Shown: positions 7,398 to 16,969, numbered from the stretch's first letter. The stretch: 64,000 nucleotides of DNA from Cyclobacteriaceae bacterium (GCA_019638255.1 JAHBUD010000001.1:2046001-2110000), one strand, 5' to 3'. The notes: generated by a model not told the origin, from the letters alone. Made by a program: numbers and translations.

Positions 7398-9375
7398 TTT
7401 TGTGCTCTTCAATGCGCGCATTAATCCAGCGTTCAGCCTCGGTGGGATCGGTGCAGAAATGAACCATGCTACCGGATTTTGATATGGCTTGCCGTATACG
7501 TTCGCGGTATTCGTCATTATGCTGGGTGGGGTCATAGATTCCAACAATCCAGGTCAATCCGTTCCGTACCGATTCTGGAATAATGTGGGTTACCATCCAT
7601 ACCTGGTCTTCCTGCTTTATCGTTCCTTGCTTCCGCAGATCGGCAATCCAGTAAGGTGTATTGTAGGTACGCTGGATCTCACTTGATTTCATAAAGAGAT
7701 CGCGATAGGCTTCTGAGGTCACTTGTTTCTTCCAATGTATACCGGCTGTATTGAGACGTGCATTGTAGTAGATCTGACCGTATTCGCTGTCGTAACAGAT
7801 TTGTCCTTCAATGTCATCAGGCTTTGGAAAGCAAATGGTAAACGTAGTTCCCTTATTAAGCTCACTAGTAACACTAATGTTTCCACCGAGCGTATCCACT
7901 TGCGATTTAACAAGGTACAGCCCCAAACCTTTTCCATCCGTATGGGTATGAAAACGTTTATACATATTAAAGAGATCCTTTCCGAATTGATCCAGATTGA
8001 TGCCTAAACCATTATCAGTAAAGGCCAGGTAAACTTTATCCTCAACGGTTTCTGTTTGAATATTCAGTACAAGATCGCGCGAATGCGACCGGTACTTTAC
8101 CGAGTTGCTCAACAAGTTGAACAATATGCTATTCAACATGGGACGAATGGTGTATACAATTGGCGCCTTTTCGAAATTTATTTGGATAACCGCGTTTGAT
8201 GGGAGTTGATGTTCGATGCTTTGCCTTACCCGTTCAAGCTCTTGTTCAAAACTTACCTTTTCTTTGATTTTATAGATGTCGTTTCGGATGTCAATAATTT
8301 TGTTGAGATCGCGAATGATGGTGTCTAACTCAAGTGAGGATCTGTTTAATAACTCCAAAAGTTCGAGTTGCTCCGGGTTCATCCCCTCTGATTTAAGGAC
8401 AAGCAAATTCTCTAATCCGATAAGACGAGCAACCGGTGCCCTTAGGTTATGCGAAATGGTGTAAGAAAACTGCCGTAATTCGCTGTTGTATTTTGAAAGT
8501 TCTTCGTTAGAATCAATCAATTCCTTGTTTTTTCTGGCCACCAGATCTTCCAGGTGTTCGTTATGCATATGCAGTTGTTGCTTCTGCTCTTGAATGAGGT
8601 GATAGGCATCCTCAAGCTTTTCCTGGCCGGCACGAAGCTCTTCAGCCTGCGCAGCCATTTCCTCATTCTGCGTTTCTATTTCTTGATTCAAAAGGGCCAG
8701 GCCTTTATTCTGTTTTTTTAATTCTTGATTAATTGACTCTTTCTCTAATAGCAATTCAAGATTTCTATTGTCAGCTTTATCTACTGCGCGTTTAAGCATG
8801 AAGGCTGCAGAGACAAGCGCTGCGAATTCAATAAAAAAAACGAAATTATAGTAAATGAATGTATTGATGTTCTGGTAAAAATCGACCGAGCGGCCAAAAG
8901 CTGGAATTACAAAATCGTAGCCTACCGTACAAACCATGCAGACAAACGTAGTGATGATCATCCACTTCCGCTCACGAAATGTATCGAATACAATGATGGG
9001 GATAATACACGTGGCCATCGTCATAATCCTTGGAGGGAAGTAGGAGGCATTATAAATGAGTGGATTGTCGTTTTGTGTACTGACGCTGATTAACCAAATA
9101 ATAAAGACAGGAATTGATATGGATATAATGAAGCGACTCAGCAGATTTATTCCATAGTAATTGAGGATGGGCACCGTGGAATATAAAATCAAACTAAGAC
9201 TTGCCCGTTGTAAACCGGGTGTTAGTCCTGTTAGGATTGCCAGCACTCCAAGAAGTAACGCTGTTAGTAGCAAGACAATAAACGCAACACGGTTGGATAG
9301 AATGATGCTCCTATGCTGGTAGCTTGGAGTCAGATCATTGATACCTAGTCTTGAATATGAATGCCAAAATCCCAT
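7381..9375 (-). CDS. membrane histidine kinase with C-terminal STAS-like domain
   Basis: From the ATG at 9375 the protein has 664 residues; an in-frame GTG at 9435 would add 20. Numbered from that GTG, about six membrane segments fill residues 46-215. A coiled coil runs over 220-315, followed by a HisKA domain with phospho-acceptor His329 (SYTISHNLRAP). The ATPase domain has an N box (NLLSNSVKY), DNGLGI and GKGLGLYLVKS. From about residue 545 to the end is a further globular domain with GIHWKKQVTSEAYRDLF and WIADLRKQGTI, resembling STAS/SpoIIAA-like domains. No response regulator is adjacent, so it is an orphan kinase. It overlaps ctlX tail to tail. Confidence 0.85.
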   Translation of the reverse strand: MGFWHSYSRLGINDLTPSYQHRSIILSNRVAFIVLLLTALLLGVLAILTGLTPGLQRASLSLILYSTVPILNYYGINLLSRFIISISIPVFIIWLISVSTQNDNPLIYNASYFPPRIMTMATCIIPIIVFDTFRERKWMIITTFVCMVCTVGYDFVIPAFGRSVDFYQNINTFIYYNFVFFIEFAALVSAAFMLKRAVDKADNRNLELLLEKESINQELKKQNKGLALLNQEIETQNEEMAAQAEELRAGQEKLEDAYHLIQEQKQQLHMHNEHLEDLVARKNKELIDSNEELSKYNSELRQFSYTISHNLRAPVARLIGLENLLVLKSEGMNPEQLELLELLNRSSLELDTIIRDLNKIIDIRNDIYKIKEKVSFEQELERVRQSIEHQLPSNAVIQINFEKAPIVYTIRPMLNSILFNLLSNSVKYRSHSRDLVLNIQTETVEDKVYLAFTDNGLGINLDQFGKDLFNMYKRFHTHTDGKGLGLYLVKSQVDTLGGNISVTSELNKGTTFTICFPKPDDIEGQICYDSEYGQIYYNARLNTAGIHWKKQVTSEAYRDLFMKSSEIQRTYNTPYWIADLRKQGTIKQEDQVWMVTHIIPESVRNGLTWIVGIYDPTQHNDEYRERIRQAISKSGSMVHFCTDPTEAERWINARIEEHKTKFAD

Positions 9376-9452
9376 GTAGACTTTTATCGGACTTAATATA
9401 AGCCCTTTTCTTAAAAAGAATATGTGTAATTTCACCCTTATTTGTCTGTAGT

Positions 9453-10928
9453 ATGGAAAAGTATGATTTGGTCGTAATTGGTGCCGGGCCTTCAGGGTAC
9501 GCAGCAGCCATGCGCGCCATTGATTTTAAAAAGAAGGTTTTGCTAATCGAGAAAAACAAGGTTGGCGGTGCCGGGGTAACCAATGGAGCACTTTCGTCAA
9601 AAACCTGGTGGGAACTTTCCCGTGAAGCTTCATCCTTTCGTAAAAACCTCAAACGTTATAACATAAAAGCACCCAGTGTGGATTACAACGAAATCCAGGC
9701 CGAAGTGCAACGAGCAGTTGGAGAACGCAAGGAAATGCTCAAAGAGCACATGGAACTTTTAAAGAGTTCCGGACTTTTTTCTTTCAAGCGGGGCATGGCA
9801 AGACTAATCAGTCAGCATGAAGTTGAAATTAAGGGTAGCGACAGCACTGTGATTGTATATACGGATTATGTTATTCTCGCGACAGGCAGTCGACCGCGAT
9901 ACCTTCCCGAATTACCGATTGATGAGAAGATTGTGATGACCAGTGAGGGCATTGAGAGCATGGAAGATTTTCCTGAAAGTATGGTTATTGTCGGGGCGGG
10001 GGTTATTGGCTGTGAATATGCTACCATATTTTCTGGCTTTGGTAAAACAAAAGTTCATTTAATTGATAAAGGCGACCGAATTCTTCCTTTTGAAGACGAG
10101 GATGTAGTGCGTGTGATTGAACGCAACATGGAAAATAATGGGGTGCTAATCCACCGTAATTCTCACCTGGTACGCATGGAGATTAAAAATGGCCGCGTGG
10201 AGTATGAGTTGGAATACAACGATAAGCACCGCGAGATTTTTAATGTGGAGAAGGCGTTGGTTTCAGTTGGAAGAATTCCTAATTATGAATTGCTATGGGA
10301 TCAGGAGAAAGTAGATATTCATATTTCAAAACGTGGCATTGAAGATAATGATACACAAACCAATGTTTCGAATATTTATGCGGTTGGTGATATCACGGCA
10401 GATATATCGTTGGTGAATGTGGGTGAATTGGAGGGACGGTATGCCGTAGAGAAGATTTTTGGAAATCCGCAACGTAAGCTGGTTTATGAAAACATCAGCA
10501 CAATCATGTTTCTAAGCCCCGAAGTAGCCGGGGTTGGCCTTAACGAAACACAAGCCCGTGAAAAAGGTATTGACTATCGTGTGGTAACATTGGATTACAG
10601 TTGTATACCACGGGCCATAGCCAAACGTAACACACAGGGCTTTATTAAATTATTGGTGACCAACGATGACCAGATGAAGATTCTCGGCATGAAAGTGGTA
10701 GGGAATCATGCGTCCAGTGCTATTCAAGCGGTTGCACTGCTGATCAGTATGGATAAAGGAATTGAAGAGTTGGCTGAATGCGTTCACCCGCATCCATCCA
10801 TTACCGAAGGAATTCAGGAGTGCGTTAGGATGTTGTTGGGTAAGTCGTTGTTTAAGCCGAGTGTGTTTACGAGCAGAATTTCTTGCCGTACGAGTACAGC
10901 AGGGGTATATGCCAATATGCATTATTAA
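9453..10928 (+). CDS. SthA/dihydrolipoamide-dehydrogenase-like flavoprotein lacking the redox disulfide
   Basis: The 491-residue protein has the pyridine nucleotide-disulfide oxidoreductase layout. It has an FAD-binding GAGPSG (residues 10-15), a second nucleotide fold MVIVGAGVIGCEYATIFSGFG, an FAD motif YAVGDI, and a C-terminal dimerisation domain with HPHPSITEGIQE that supplies the usual His-Glu pair. The segment that normally reads GGTC-4 residues-C-IPSK reads GGAGVTNGALSSK here. Positions 41 and 46 are therefore Gly and Ala, and the active-site disulfide is absent. Soluble transhydrogenase SthA lacks one of these cysteines; here both are gone. NAD(P)H:acceptor or transhydrogenase activity through FAD alone is the best guess. 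Confidence 0.88.
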   Translation: MEKYDLVVIGAGPSGYAAAMRAIDFKKKVLLIEKNKVGGAGVTNGALSSKTWWELSREASSFRKNLKRYNIKAPSVDYNEIQAEVQRAVGERKEMLKEHMELLKSSGLFSFKRGMARLISQHEVEIKGSDSTVIVYTDYVILATGSRPRYLPELPIDEKIVMTSEGIESMEDFPESMVIVGAGVIGCEYATIFSGFGKTKVHLIDKGDRILPFEDEDVVRVIERNMENNGVLIHRNSHLVRMEIKNGRVEYELEYNDKHREIFNVEKALVSVGRIPNYELLWDQEKVDIHISKRGIEDNDTQTNVSNIYAVGDITADISLVNVGELEGRYAVEKIFGNPQRKLVYENISTIMFLSPEVAGVGLNETQAREKGIDYRVVTLDYSCIPRAIAKRNTQGFIKLLVTNDDQMKILGMKVVGNHASSAIQAVALLISMDKGIEELAECVHPHPSITEGIQECVRMLLGKSLFKPSVFTSRISCRTSTAGVYANMHY

Positions 10929-10957
10929 TTTGGATGAAAATGTGTACGAGAATCTGT

Positions 10958-11533
10958 ATGAAGTTTATTTTAATTGGTGTCTTTGCATCGTTTGTCAGTT
11001 TTTCATTTGCCCAGGTAAAAACACCGCATGGTAAGAGCCGGACAAAGAAGGTTATCTATGAAGAAATTGATCTTGAAGAAATGATCAAACGATATTTTGG
11101 CAAGAATTCGGGTGCGGCCAGTTCACTGGAAGGGATTTATTCAGTTTCTGCAGTGATCACTAAAACTAACAGACCATTTCTGGCCAGCCAGGATCGCACA
11201 AAAGTTATTGATCGGAAAGACAATTATGCGCGGGTGGCAATATTAAAGGATTGGCCGGGGTCAAAACGCGATTTTATTGAGGTTTCGATGAGTTACCACG
11301 TAAGCAACAAATATCCGGTGGTGGGTGATTTTGCTTACCTCACCGATGATCGGGGATATACCTACAGACACATTGAACCGGATGGCACAAAGATCACCTT
11401 TACGATGTTGTATAATTTATCGGATTTAATGGAGGGCAGTTACACCTTCATGCACAAGCGAAAAATCATAAGTTATAAGCTCTCGTACCTCAAAATTTAC
11501 CCCAAAGCAAATGAGGAAATCGTGAGAAATTAA
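10958..11533 (+). CDS. exported protein of unknown function
   Basis: The start at 10958 gives the signal peptide MKFILIGVFASFVSFSFAQ; in-frame ATGs at 10934 and 10940 would only lengthen it. The mature part is about 170 residues with several short beta-strand-like segments (YARVAILKDWPG, DFIEVSMSYHV, ITFTMLYNLS). There is no cysteine pair and no motif I recognise. It follows the flavoprotein gene by 29 bases and converges with the nitroreductase gene, ending 3 bases from it. Confidence 0.75.
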   Translation: MKFILIGVFASFVSFSFAQVKTPHGKSRTKKVIYEEIDLEEMIKRYFGKNSGAASSLEGIYSVSAVITKTNRPFLASQDRTKVIDRKDNYARVAILKDWPGSKRDFIEVSMSYHVSNKYPVVGDFAYLTDDRGYTYRHIEPDGTKITFTMLYNLSDLMEGSYTFMHKRKIISYKLSYLKIYPKANEEIVRN

Positions 11534-11536
11534 TCC

Positions 11537-12226
11537 TCAGTAATACACAGCCACTTCATCCAATGGCTTTCGCTTCAGGTTAGGCACAAATGTTTCATTA
11601 GCCGGATAGCCAACCGGAATCAGCAAAAAGGGCTTTTCATTTTCAGGCCGGTTTAAAATCTTAGTCAGGAAGTTCATCGGACTGGGCGTGTGCGTTAGCG
11701 CTACTAGTCCGGCATGATGAATGGCGGCCAGCAAAAATCCGCACGCAAGCCCCACAGATTCGCTTACGTAATAATTGGTTCGTTTATTTCCATCCGCAGA
11801 TAAGTCGTAGGATTTTTTGAAGACAACGATCAGGTATGGAGCAGTTTCAAGAAATGGTTTTTGCCAATCGGTTTGCAAGGGCAGCAGGTCGTTTAGCCAT
11901 TCATCTGTCATGCGATTTGTATAACTTTCGTGCTCTTCTTTTTCAGCTGCTTCGCGGATTTGTTTTTTGATGGAGGGATCCGAAACGATGCAAAATGTCC
12001 ACGGTTGTTTGTGCGCCCCGCTTGGCGCGGTGGAAGCCGTAAGGATAAGGTTATCGATAACTTCCCGTGGTATCGGTTTGTTGGAAAAGTCACGCACTGT
12101 TCTGCGCTGGTTCATCCACTCGTAAAAGGCTTTGCTGCGTTTGACCACTTCAGCTTCCGGATAGGTTTGCCGCTCATAACGAATGAATGGGAAACCATTG
12201 ATGGTTTTATTTGCTATTGACTTCAT
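11537..12226 (-). CDS. nitroreductase-family protein, iodotyrosine deiodinase-like
   Basis: The 229-residue FMN-binding protein has the family start RRTVRDFSNKPIPREVIDN and the segment TASTAPSGAHKQPWTF. That segment closely resembles the corresponding part of iodotyrosine deiodinases. The lid region YTNRMTDEWLND and the C-terminal FLLIPVGYPA also fit. It probably reduces an aromatic or halogenated substrate with FMN; bacterial members act on halotyrosines in vitro, but the physiological substrate is unknown. It stands alone, converging with the exported protein gene at 10958. Confidence 0.85.
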   Translation of the reverse strand: MKSIANKTINGFPFIRYERQTYPEAEVVKRSKAFYEWMNQRRTVRDFSNKPIPREVIDNLILTASTAPSGAHKQPWTFCIVSDPSIKKQIREAAEKEEHESYTNRMTDEWLNDLLPLQTDWQKPFLETAPYLIVVFKKSYDLSADGNKRTNYYVSESVGLACGFLLAAIHHAGLVALTHTPSPMNFLTKILNRPENEKPFLLIPVGYPANETFVPNLKRKPLDEVAVYY

Positions 12227-12247
12227 CTTGAAAGAAAAATTGAATCC

Positions 12248-12332
12248 TATCCCATCTTAAAAATCCAATTAGAGACAGCTGTCATTCCGGCTCTAAACCA
12301 GAATCCCCTAATTTAAAGGTTAAGATGGGATA
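12248..12332. repeat. 85-bp MITE-like element with 13-bp terminal inverted repeats
   Basis: TATCCCATCTTAA at 12248-12260 is the exact reverse complement of TTAAGATGGGATA at 12320-12332. The next inner bases also partly match (AATTAG versus CTAATT). If the outermost TA at each end is read as a duplicated target, the layout is TA-TCCCATCTTAA...TTAAGATGGGA-TA, as in IS630/Tc1-derived miniature elements. It sits between the nitroreductase gene and the beta-barrel gene and could also act as an RNA hairpin. Confidence 0.5.
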
Positions 12333-12363
12333 TGTAAAAGTTCTTTTGGCAAGAATTGATGCG

Positions 12364-13617
12364 TTATTGTTTAGTAAGACGATAACGAGTAGTAATTCCA
12401 AAACCTTTCATAGGCGTTGAACTTCCACCCGAATTAACTTCAGCTCTTCCTTCTACTTCAATATTCTTGACTCTGAATCCTATACCGACAAATAAACCAT
12501 AATGCTCTAAGGTTGAAACTTGTTTTGTGGTTAAAGGAAATACATCAGAATCACGGACAATATTCCGAACTACTTCATCTTTTTGTATTGGATAGGATAT
12601 GTAAATTCCGCCTTGTCCGTAGAAACTGCTCTTTTTTGATTTAGTTGTAGACACTCTTAATCCAAATAAATACTTCAATCGGTTTAATTGTACTTCAGTT
12701 TCGGAGTCATAATCAAATACTCCCTGAATAAATCTATAACTCAAGTTATCTTGAAGAGTCTTGTAAATGATTTCATTATAGAAACCCCATTTCCCTTGAC
12801 CTCTATTTTGGTACACGATAAAATAAGCTCCAAATGATGGAGACAATGCATTAGCATCAACCCATTTTGCGCCAATACCAACATCATTGTCTTTAAATTT
12901 TAAGGATGTACTTAATAAATTTACTGTAAGTCCAGCAGATGTATAATATTTAGGTGATTTACTCTTTTTGTACGATAGTGATTTGAAATGCTCATTGTAG
13001 TCCACCACAAATGACATGAAACTTTTCTCTCCATAATTAATGGTAGATGCTCTTTTTTGTAAAAGTTGATATTCTTCAGTAAGTATCTTAAGCTCATTTC
13101 TATACAAATGCAGATCTTTTTTATAGGTAACGCCATTTACATCTTGTGCAATCGTCCGTAATTCTAGCTGTATCAGAGCCTGATTTTCAGACTGTATGAA
13201 GAAATACCCAATTTCATTAAGACTTATCTTTAGCAGATTTACTTTTCCTAATACCAAAACAGATAGAAAGCCTTTGAAAGGTTGTGGCTCCAAGTGAGCT
13301 ATATCATAAGATAATGTGTTTCTGAGTGGATTATGCCTAAGTCTAAATTTAAGTGATACTCCTAAATAAAGTTCTTTATTTTCATTCAAGTAAAAATAAA
13401 GAACTTCATTTGCAGTATACTCAACAATCGGATCATCAAGGGATTTTCTAAAATTTATTTTGGTGGGACTATCTTCCCACATTTGATTATCTATAAAACC
13501 TATGATAGTGTCTTGGTTGTGGAGAATAACAAAGCCTTTTTCGAAATTTTCAAATGCAAAGGTTGTGATGACGGTTGATACACATATGCCTGTCGCTAAG
13601 AGTAATCTACTGATCAT
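12364..13617 (-). CDS. exported outer-membrane-type protein of unknown function
   Basis: The 417-residue protein has a signal peptide (MISRLLLATGICVSTVITTFAF). The N-terminal 150 residues look like a beta-rich domain; FVILHNQDTIIGFID is a recurring opening in uncharacterised Bacteroidota exported proteins. The second half contains alternating hydrophobic strands (KYYTSAGLTVNLLSTSL, FGAYFIVYQNRG, FYGQGGIYISYP) and ends in TTRYRLTKQ, consistent with a small outer-membrane barrel. The gene is visibly more AT-rich than its neighbours and stands alone, with a MITE-like repeat on one side, so recent acquisition is possible. No function is proposed. Confidence 0.75.
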   Translation of the reverse strand: MISRLLLATGICVSTVITTFAFENFEKGFVILHNQDTIIGFIDNQMWEDSPTKINFRKSLDDPIVEYTANEVLYFYLNENKELYLGVSLKFRLRHNPLRNTLSYDIAHLEPQPFKGFLSVLVLGKVNLLKISLNEIGYFFIQSENQALIQLELRTIAQDVNGVTYKKDLHLYRNELKILTEEYQLLQKRASTINYGEKSFMSFVVDYNEHFKSLSYKKSKSPKYYTSAGLTVNLLSTSLKFKDNDVGIGAKWVDANALSPSFGAYFIVYQNRGQGKWGFYNEIIYKTLQDNLSYRFIQGVFDYDSETEVQLNRLKYLFGLRVSTTKSKKSSFYGQGGIYISYPIQKDEVVRNIVRDSDVFPLTTKQVSTLEHYGLFVGIGFRVKNIEVEGRAEVNSGGSSTPMKGFGITTRYRLTKQ

Positions 13618-13902
13618 TTATGTAGTTATCGAGTTTTGTTAAAATTACTCAATTTATCAAAAATCAGAAGCGATACTGATAAAGACCAATTTAAGGACAT
13701 CGCCCATGTAATCATGTGATTTCATCTGCCAGATACAGGTTCAGGGGTGGACATGATATTTAGCTATCTTTGTGGATTATTAGATGCTTTTAGTTTCTGT
13801 CAGATATTCATAGTTATCAAGAAATTTCGATCATATACTAGATTTGCTTTTTATTCCTCAGCATCTTCTTATGGATGACCACCAAGAGTCTCAATTGCTT
13901 TT

Positions 13903-14490
13903 TTATTGATGCCGATCTTTCAAAACCTTCTCAACATCATTCAGCGTTTTACCCTTTGCAGTCAGTAGAACCAGAAAGTGATACATCAAATCAGCCGCTT
14001 CGCCTAAAAACAATTCGTCATTTTGATCTTTCGATTCAATCACCAACTCCACCGCTTCTTCTCCAACTTTTTGCGCCACTTTGTTAATTCCAGCCTGTAA
14101 TAACGAGGCGGTGTACGATCCTTCTTTCGGGTTTGTTTTTCGAGCTTGAATGGTTTCCTCCAGCTCTTTTAATCCAAACGATTGATTGGATTCATTAAAG
14201 CATGTATCTGCACCGGTGTGGCAAACCGGACCGGTTGGCCTGGCTTTTATAAGTAAGGTGTCCGCGTCACAGTCAGCAATGATCTTCGCCACCTCCAGAA
14301 AATTGCCGGACGTTTCGCCTTTTGTCCATAGCCTTCCTTTCGTGCGACTAAAAAACGTTACCCGTTTCTCGGCTTGCGTTTTAGTAAACGCCTCTTCATT
14401 CATATACCCCAACATCAACACTTTTAGCGTGGAATTATCCTGAACGATGCATGGAATTAATCCATTGTTTTTGTTGAAATCGGGTTTCAT
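13903..14490 (-). CDS. hisIE: bifunctional phosphoribosyl-AMP cyclohydrolase / phosphoribosyl-ATP pyrophosphatase
   Basis: The 195-residue fusion catalyses steps 2 and 3 of histidine synthesis. The HisI part (about residues 1-105) holds the zinc and metal ligands in [19 protein letters not shown] and GADTCF. The HisE part (about 110-195) has [25 protein letters not shown] with the Glu-rich pyrophosphatase helix and [13 protein letters not shown]. It is the last gene of the his operon and overlaps hisF by 4 bases. No clear terminator is visible after it; the 285 bases up to the next gene hold nothing I recognise. Confidence 0.96.
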   Translation of the reverse strand: MKPDFNKNNGLIPCIVQDNSTLKVLMLGYMNEEAFTKTQAEKRVTFFSRTKGRLWTKGETSGNFLEVAKIIADCDADTLLIKARPTGPVCHTGADTCFNESNQSFGLKELEETIQARKTNPKEGSYTASLLQAGINKVAQKVGEEAVELVIESKDQNDELFLGEAADLMYHFLVLLTAKGKTLNDVEKVLKDRHQ

Positions 14491-15242
14491 AGTCGTACTG
14501 GAATGTTATGATTCTTTAGAAATTCTTTTAGTTCCGGAATGCTGATCTCACCGAAATGAAAAACACTTGCAGCCAATGCTGCATCTGCTTTCGCGAACGC
14601 AAATACATCAGCAAAGTGCCCCATGCTACCTGCACCACCCGAGGCAATAATCGGAATGGTCAACAGTTCATGTAGTTTGGAAAGCGGATCAATTGCAAAT
14701 CCGTTTTTGGTACCATCGTGATCCATGCTGGTGAACAGAATTTCTCCAGCGCCACGATCCTGACCTTCTTTAGCCCATGTAAAAAGTTTTTTATCGGTTG
14801 GATTTTTTCCACCATGCGTATGCACGATCCAGGTGTTATCAATCTTTCGGACATCAATGGCTAATACAATGCACTGTGCCCCGAAAGCTTTTGATAGCTC
14901 GTTAATCAATTGCGGATTTCTGACGGCTGAAGAATTAATGCTTACCTTGTCGGCACCTGCTTCAAGCAAAGGCGCTACATCTTCAACCGAACTGATGCCG
15001 CCACCAACAGTAAACGGAATGTTAATGTGACGTGCAATGTCTTTCACCAATGAAGCAAAAGTTTTGCGCTGTTCCTGTGTAGCTGAGATGTCCAGAAACA
15101 CGAGTTCATCTGCTCCCTGTTCTGCGTAAGCTGATGCCAGCTCCACCGGATCACCGGCATCACGCAAGTCAACAAAGTTTACACCTTTAACCGTGCGGCC
15201 ATCTTTGATATCCAGACAAGGAATAATTCGTTTCGTTAACAT
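14487..15242 (-). CDS. hisF: imidazole glycerol phosphate synthase cyclase subunit
   Basis: This is a 251-residue TIM barrel that condenses PRFAR with ammonia to form imidazole glycerol phosphate and AICAR. The first catalytic aspartate lies in [15 protein letters not shown] and the second in LAIDVRKI. Phosphate-binding loops are GGGISS and ASGGAGS. It works with HisH, which delivers ammonia and is encoded two genes upstream. It is packed tightly in the operon: 2 bases after hisA and overlapping hisIE. Confidence 0.97.
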   Translation of the reverse strand: MLTKRIIPCLDIKDGRTVKGVNFVDLRDAGDPVELASAYAEQGADELVFLDISATQEQRKTFASLVKDIARHINIPFTVGGGISSVEDVAPLLEAGADKVSINSSAVRNPQLINELSKAFGAQCIVLAIDVRKIDNTWIVHTHGGKNPTDKKLFTWAKEGQDRGAGEILFTSMDHDGTKNGFAIDPLSKLHELLTIPIIASGGAGSMGHFADVFAFAKADAALAASVFHFGEISIPELKEFLKNHNIPVRL

Positions 15243-15244
15243 GA

Positions 15245-15964
15245 TCAGGGGTTGATTGTTTGGAGTTCGGTTAAACTAACCCGCCCTTCATAAATGGCTT
15301 TGCCCATAATTGCACCGTACAGTCCGGACGCTTTTAATTGCATGAGATCATTCAGGCTGCTTACACCACCGCTGGCGATCAGTTTTAGTGCAGGAAATTG
15401 TGTGAGCAGCTTTGCATATAATTCCACATTAGGTCCGGCCAGCATACCGTCTTTGCTGATATCGGTACAGGTAACGTAGGTAATCCCAATCTTTTGGTAA
15501 TTGGAAATAAAATCGTGAATGGAGAGGGAAGAGGTTTCCGTCCATCCGCTTATGGCAATTCGTTCTTCACGCACATCAGCACTGAGAATAATTTTATCTG
15601 CACCAAATTCATCAACCCATATCGAAACTTTTTCAGGTTCCTTCACCGCCACGCTGCCCAGGTTAACTTGCTTGACACCTAATTCTAGCAGTTGCCGTAT
15701 TTCCGATTTGGTTTTGATGCCTCCGCCAAAATCAACTTTCAACGAAGTGTTTTTGCAGATGGCCTCCACCACTTTCCAGTTTGTTACCTTGCCCTGCTTT
15801 GCCCCATCCAGATCAACCAGGTGCAGGTTTTCAAGTCCCGCTGCCTCAAATGATCGGGCAACAGAAACCGGATCGGTTTCGTAAACTTTCATTTGTGCAT
15901 AGTCGCCTTGCGACAGGCGTACACACTGTCCGTCAATAATATCAATGGCGGGTATAATCTTCAT
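15245..15964 (-). CDS. hisA: phosphoribosylformimino-5-aminoimidazole carboxamide ribotide isomerase
   Basis: The 239-residue TIM barrel performs the Amadori-type isomerisation of ProFAR to PRFAR. The general base aspartate is in [19 protein letters not shown] and the second catalytic aspartate is in [11 protein letters not shown]. Phosphate loops are FGGGIKT and ASGGVSS. Its start overlaps the hisH stop by 4 bases and its stop lies 2 bases before hisF, so all three subunit genes are translated in series. Confidence 0.97.
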   Translation of the reverse strand: MKIIPAIDIIDGQCVRLSQGDYAQMKVYETDPVSVARSFEAAGLENLHLVDLDGAKQGKVTNWKVVEAICKNTSLKVDFGGGIKTKSEIRQLLELGVKQVNLGSVAVKEPEKVSIWVDEFGADKIILSADVREERIAISGWTETSSLSIHDFISNYQKIGITYVTCTDISKDGMLAGPNVELYAKLLTQFPALKLIASGGVSSLNDLMQLKASGLYGAIMGKAIYEGRVSLTELQTINP

Positions 15965-16545
15965 ATATCCAGAAAGCTTTTCAAAATTTGCTCACCAGCC
16001 TGTGCAGATTTCTCGGGGTGAAATTGTACGGCATAGAAATTATCTTTTTTCATAGCTGCACTGAACGGAACAATATAATCGCTGACAGCTGTAGTGAATT
16101 GATTAACGGGTACATAATAACTGTGCACAAAATACACGCTGCTGTTCTCCAGTGTTTTTTCTGGCCAACTATTCGTTAAGATCAGGTTATTCCAGCCCAT
16201 GTGTGGTACTTTAAATTCTTTTGAAGCTTCGAACTTCTTCACTACCTCATCAAAAATGCCGAGGCATGCCGTATTGTTTTCTTCCGAGTGTTTACACATC
16301 AATTGCATACCTAAACAAATACCCAGTACAGGTTGTTTCAAGTTGCGTATTACCTGATCCAGCTTTTTGCTTTTCAGGGACGCCATGGTGGTACTCGCTT
16401 CACCCACTCCTGGAAATATAACCTTATCAGCGGACAGAATTTTTTCAACATTATCAGTTATTTCAAAGTCAGCGCCCAACCGCTCCAGTGCATACGACAC
16501 GGATTGGATGTTGCCGGCATTATATTTTAAGAGTATTACTTTCAT
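15961..16545 (-). CDS. hisH: imidazole glycerol phosphate synthase glutaminase subunit
   Basis: This class I glutamine amidotransferase hydrolyses glutamine and passes ammonia to HisF. The nucleophilic cysteine is in VLGICLGMQLM and the His-Glu pair in AVQFHPEKSA. The ATG at 16545 (MKVILLKYNAGNIQS) fits the family start; an in-frame TTG 18 bases upstream would add only MYFVPT. Those codons are made of the 7-base repeat motif at the edge of the four-helix-bundle element, so the element reaches to 4 bases before the hisH start and has replaced its ribosome-binding region. Confidence 0.95.
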   Translation of the reverse strand: MKVILLKYNAGNIQSVSYALERLGADFEITDNVEKILSADKVIFPGVGEASTTMASLKSKKLDQVIRNLKQPVLGICLGMQLMCKHSEENNTACLGIFDEVVKKFEASKEFKVPHMGWNNLILTNSWPEKTLENSSVYFVHSYYVPVNQFTTAVSDYIVPFSAAMKKDNFYAVQFHPEKSAQAGEQILKSFLDI

Positions 16546-16564
16546 GGTAGGTACGAAATACAAA

Positions 16565-16921
16565 TTACGAAGTACGAGTGCGCAATCGTGTTGTTTTTAT
16601 GGATTGGACAATTATTGCCGTAAGTTCATCGCCTTCTTTTAAAAGTGCCTCTATTTTAGTTTGAAAATCCTGATTGAAGTGATTCAGCAACTCGAGAAAG
16701 TAAACTGACTCATCGATTTCTTCTTCAACAATTTTAAGTTTGTTGATGAAATCGGCAGTTGATTTTCCTCGCAACGCAGCGCGATAATTAGCTCCTGTAG
16801 AACTTGAGCTTCTGATTAGCTGATTAGAGTAGGCACGGTTTGGTATGTTGGTTGGTAATTGTTGAATTAGTTCCGCACACTGAATAGCGAACCCTTTGAA
16901 TCTTTTCTTTAAGTCTTGCAT
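16565..16921 (-). CDS. four-helix-bundle protein (S23 / rRNA intervening-sequence family)
   Basis: The 118-residue, entirely helical protein matches the S23/TIGR02436 family: KRFKGFAIQCAELIQQLP in helix 1, the conserved turn LIRSSSSTGANYRAALRG, then FINKLKIVEEEIDESVYFLELL. Family members are encoded in 23S rRNA intervening sequences and as stand-alone genes; relatives include the accessory protein of diversity-generating retroelements, and some members bind nucleic acid. It has no role in histidine synthesis. The last codons (R-T-R-T-S-stop) are built from the heptamer-derived sequence CTCGTACTTCGTAA. That suggests gene and repeat move or evolve as one unit. It is transcribed within the his operon. 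Confidence 0.88.
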   Translation of the reverse strand: MQDLKKRFKGFAIQCAELIQQLPTNIPNRAYSNQLIRSSSSTGANYRAALRGKSTADFINKLKIVEEEIDESVYFLELLNHFNQDFQTKIEALLKEGDELTAIIVQSIKTTRLRTRTS

Positions 16922-16969
16922 AAAGCTGTGTTTAGTAGGTTAACAAAATTCCAATTTAGCCCAGTTCTT

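Noticed and set aside
13765..13772. TATCTTTG promoter box on the plus strand in the gap before hisIE
   Set aside because: No plus-strand gene follows and no TTG lies at the right distance; the open frame at 13875-14087 is a shadow of hisIE.
13618..13902. Possible small gene or RNA in the gap downstream of hisIE
   Set aside because: No convincing frame, stem or repeat was found there.
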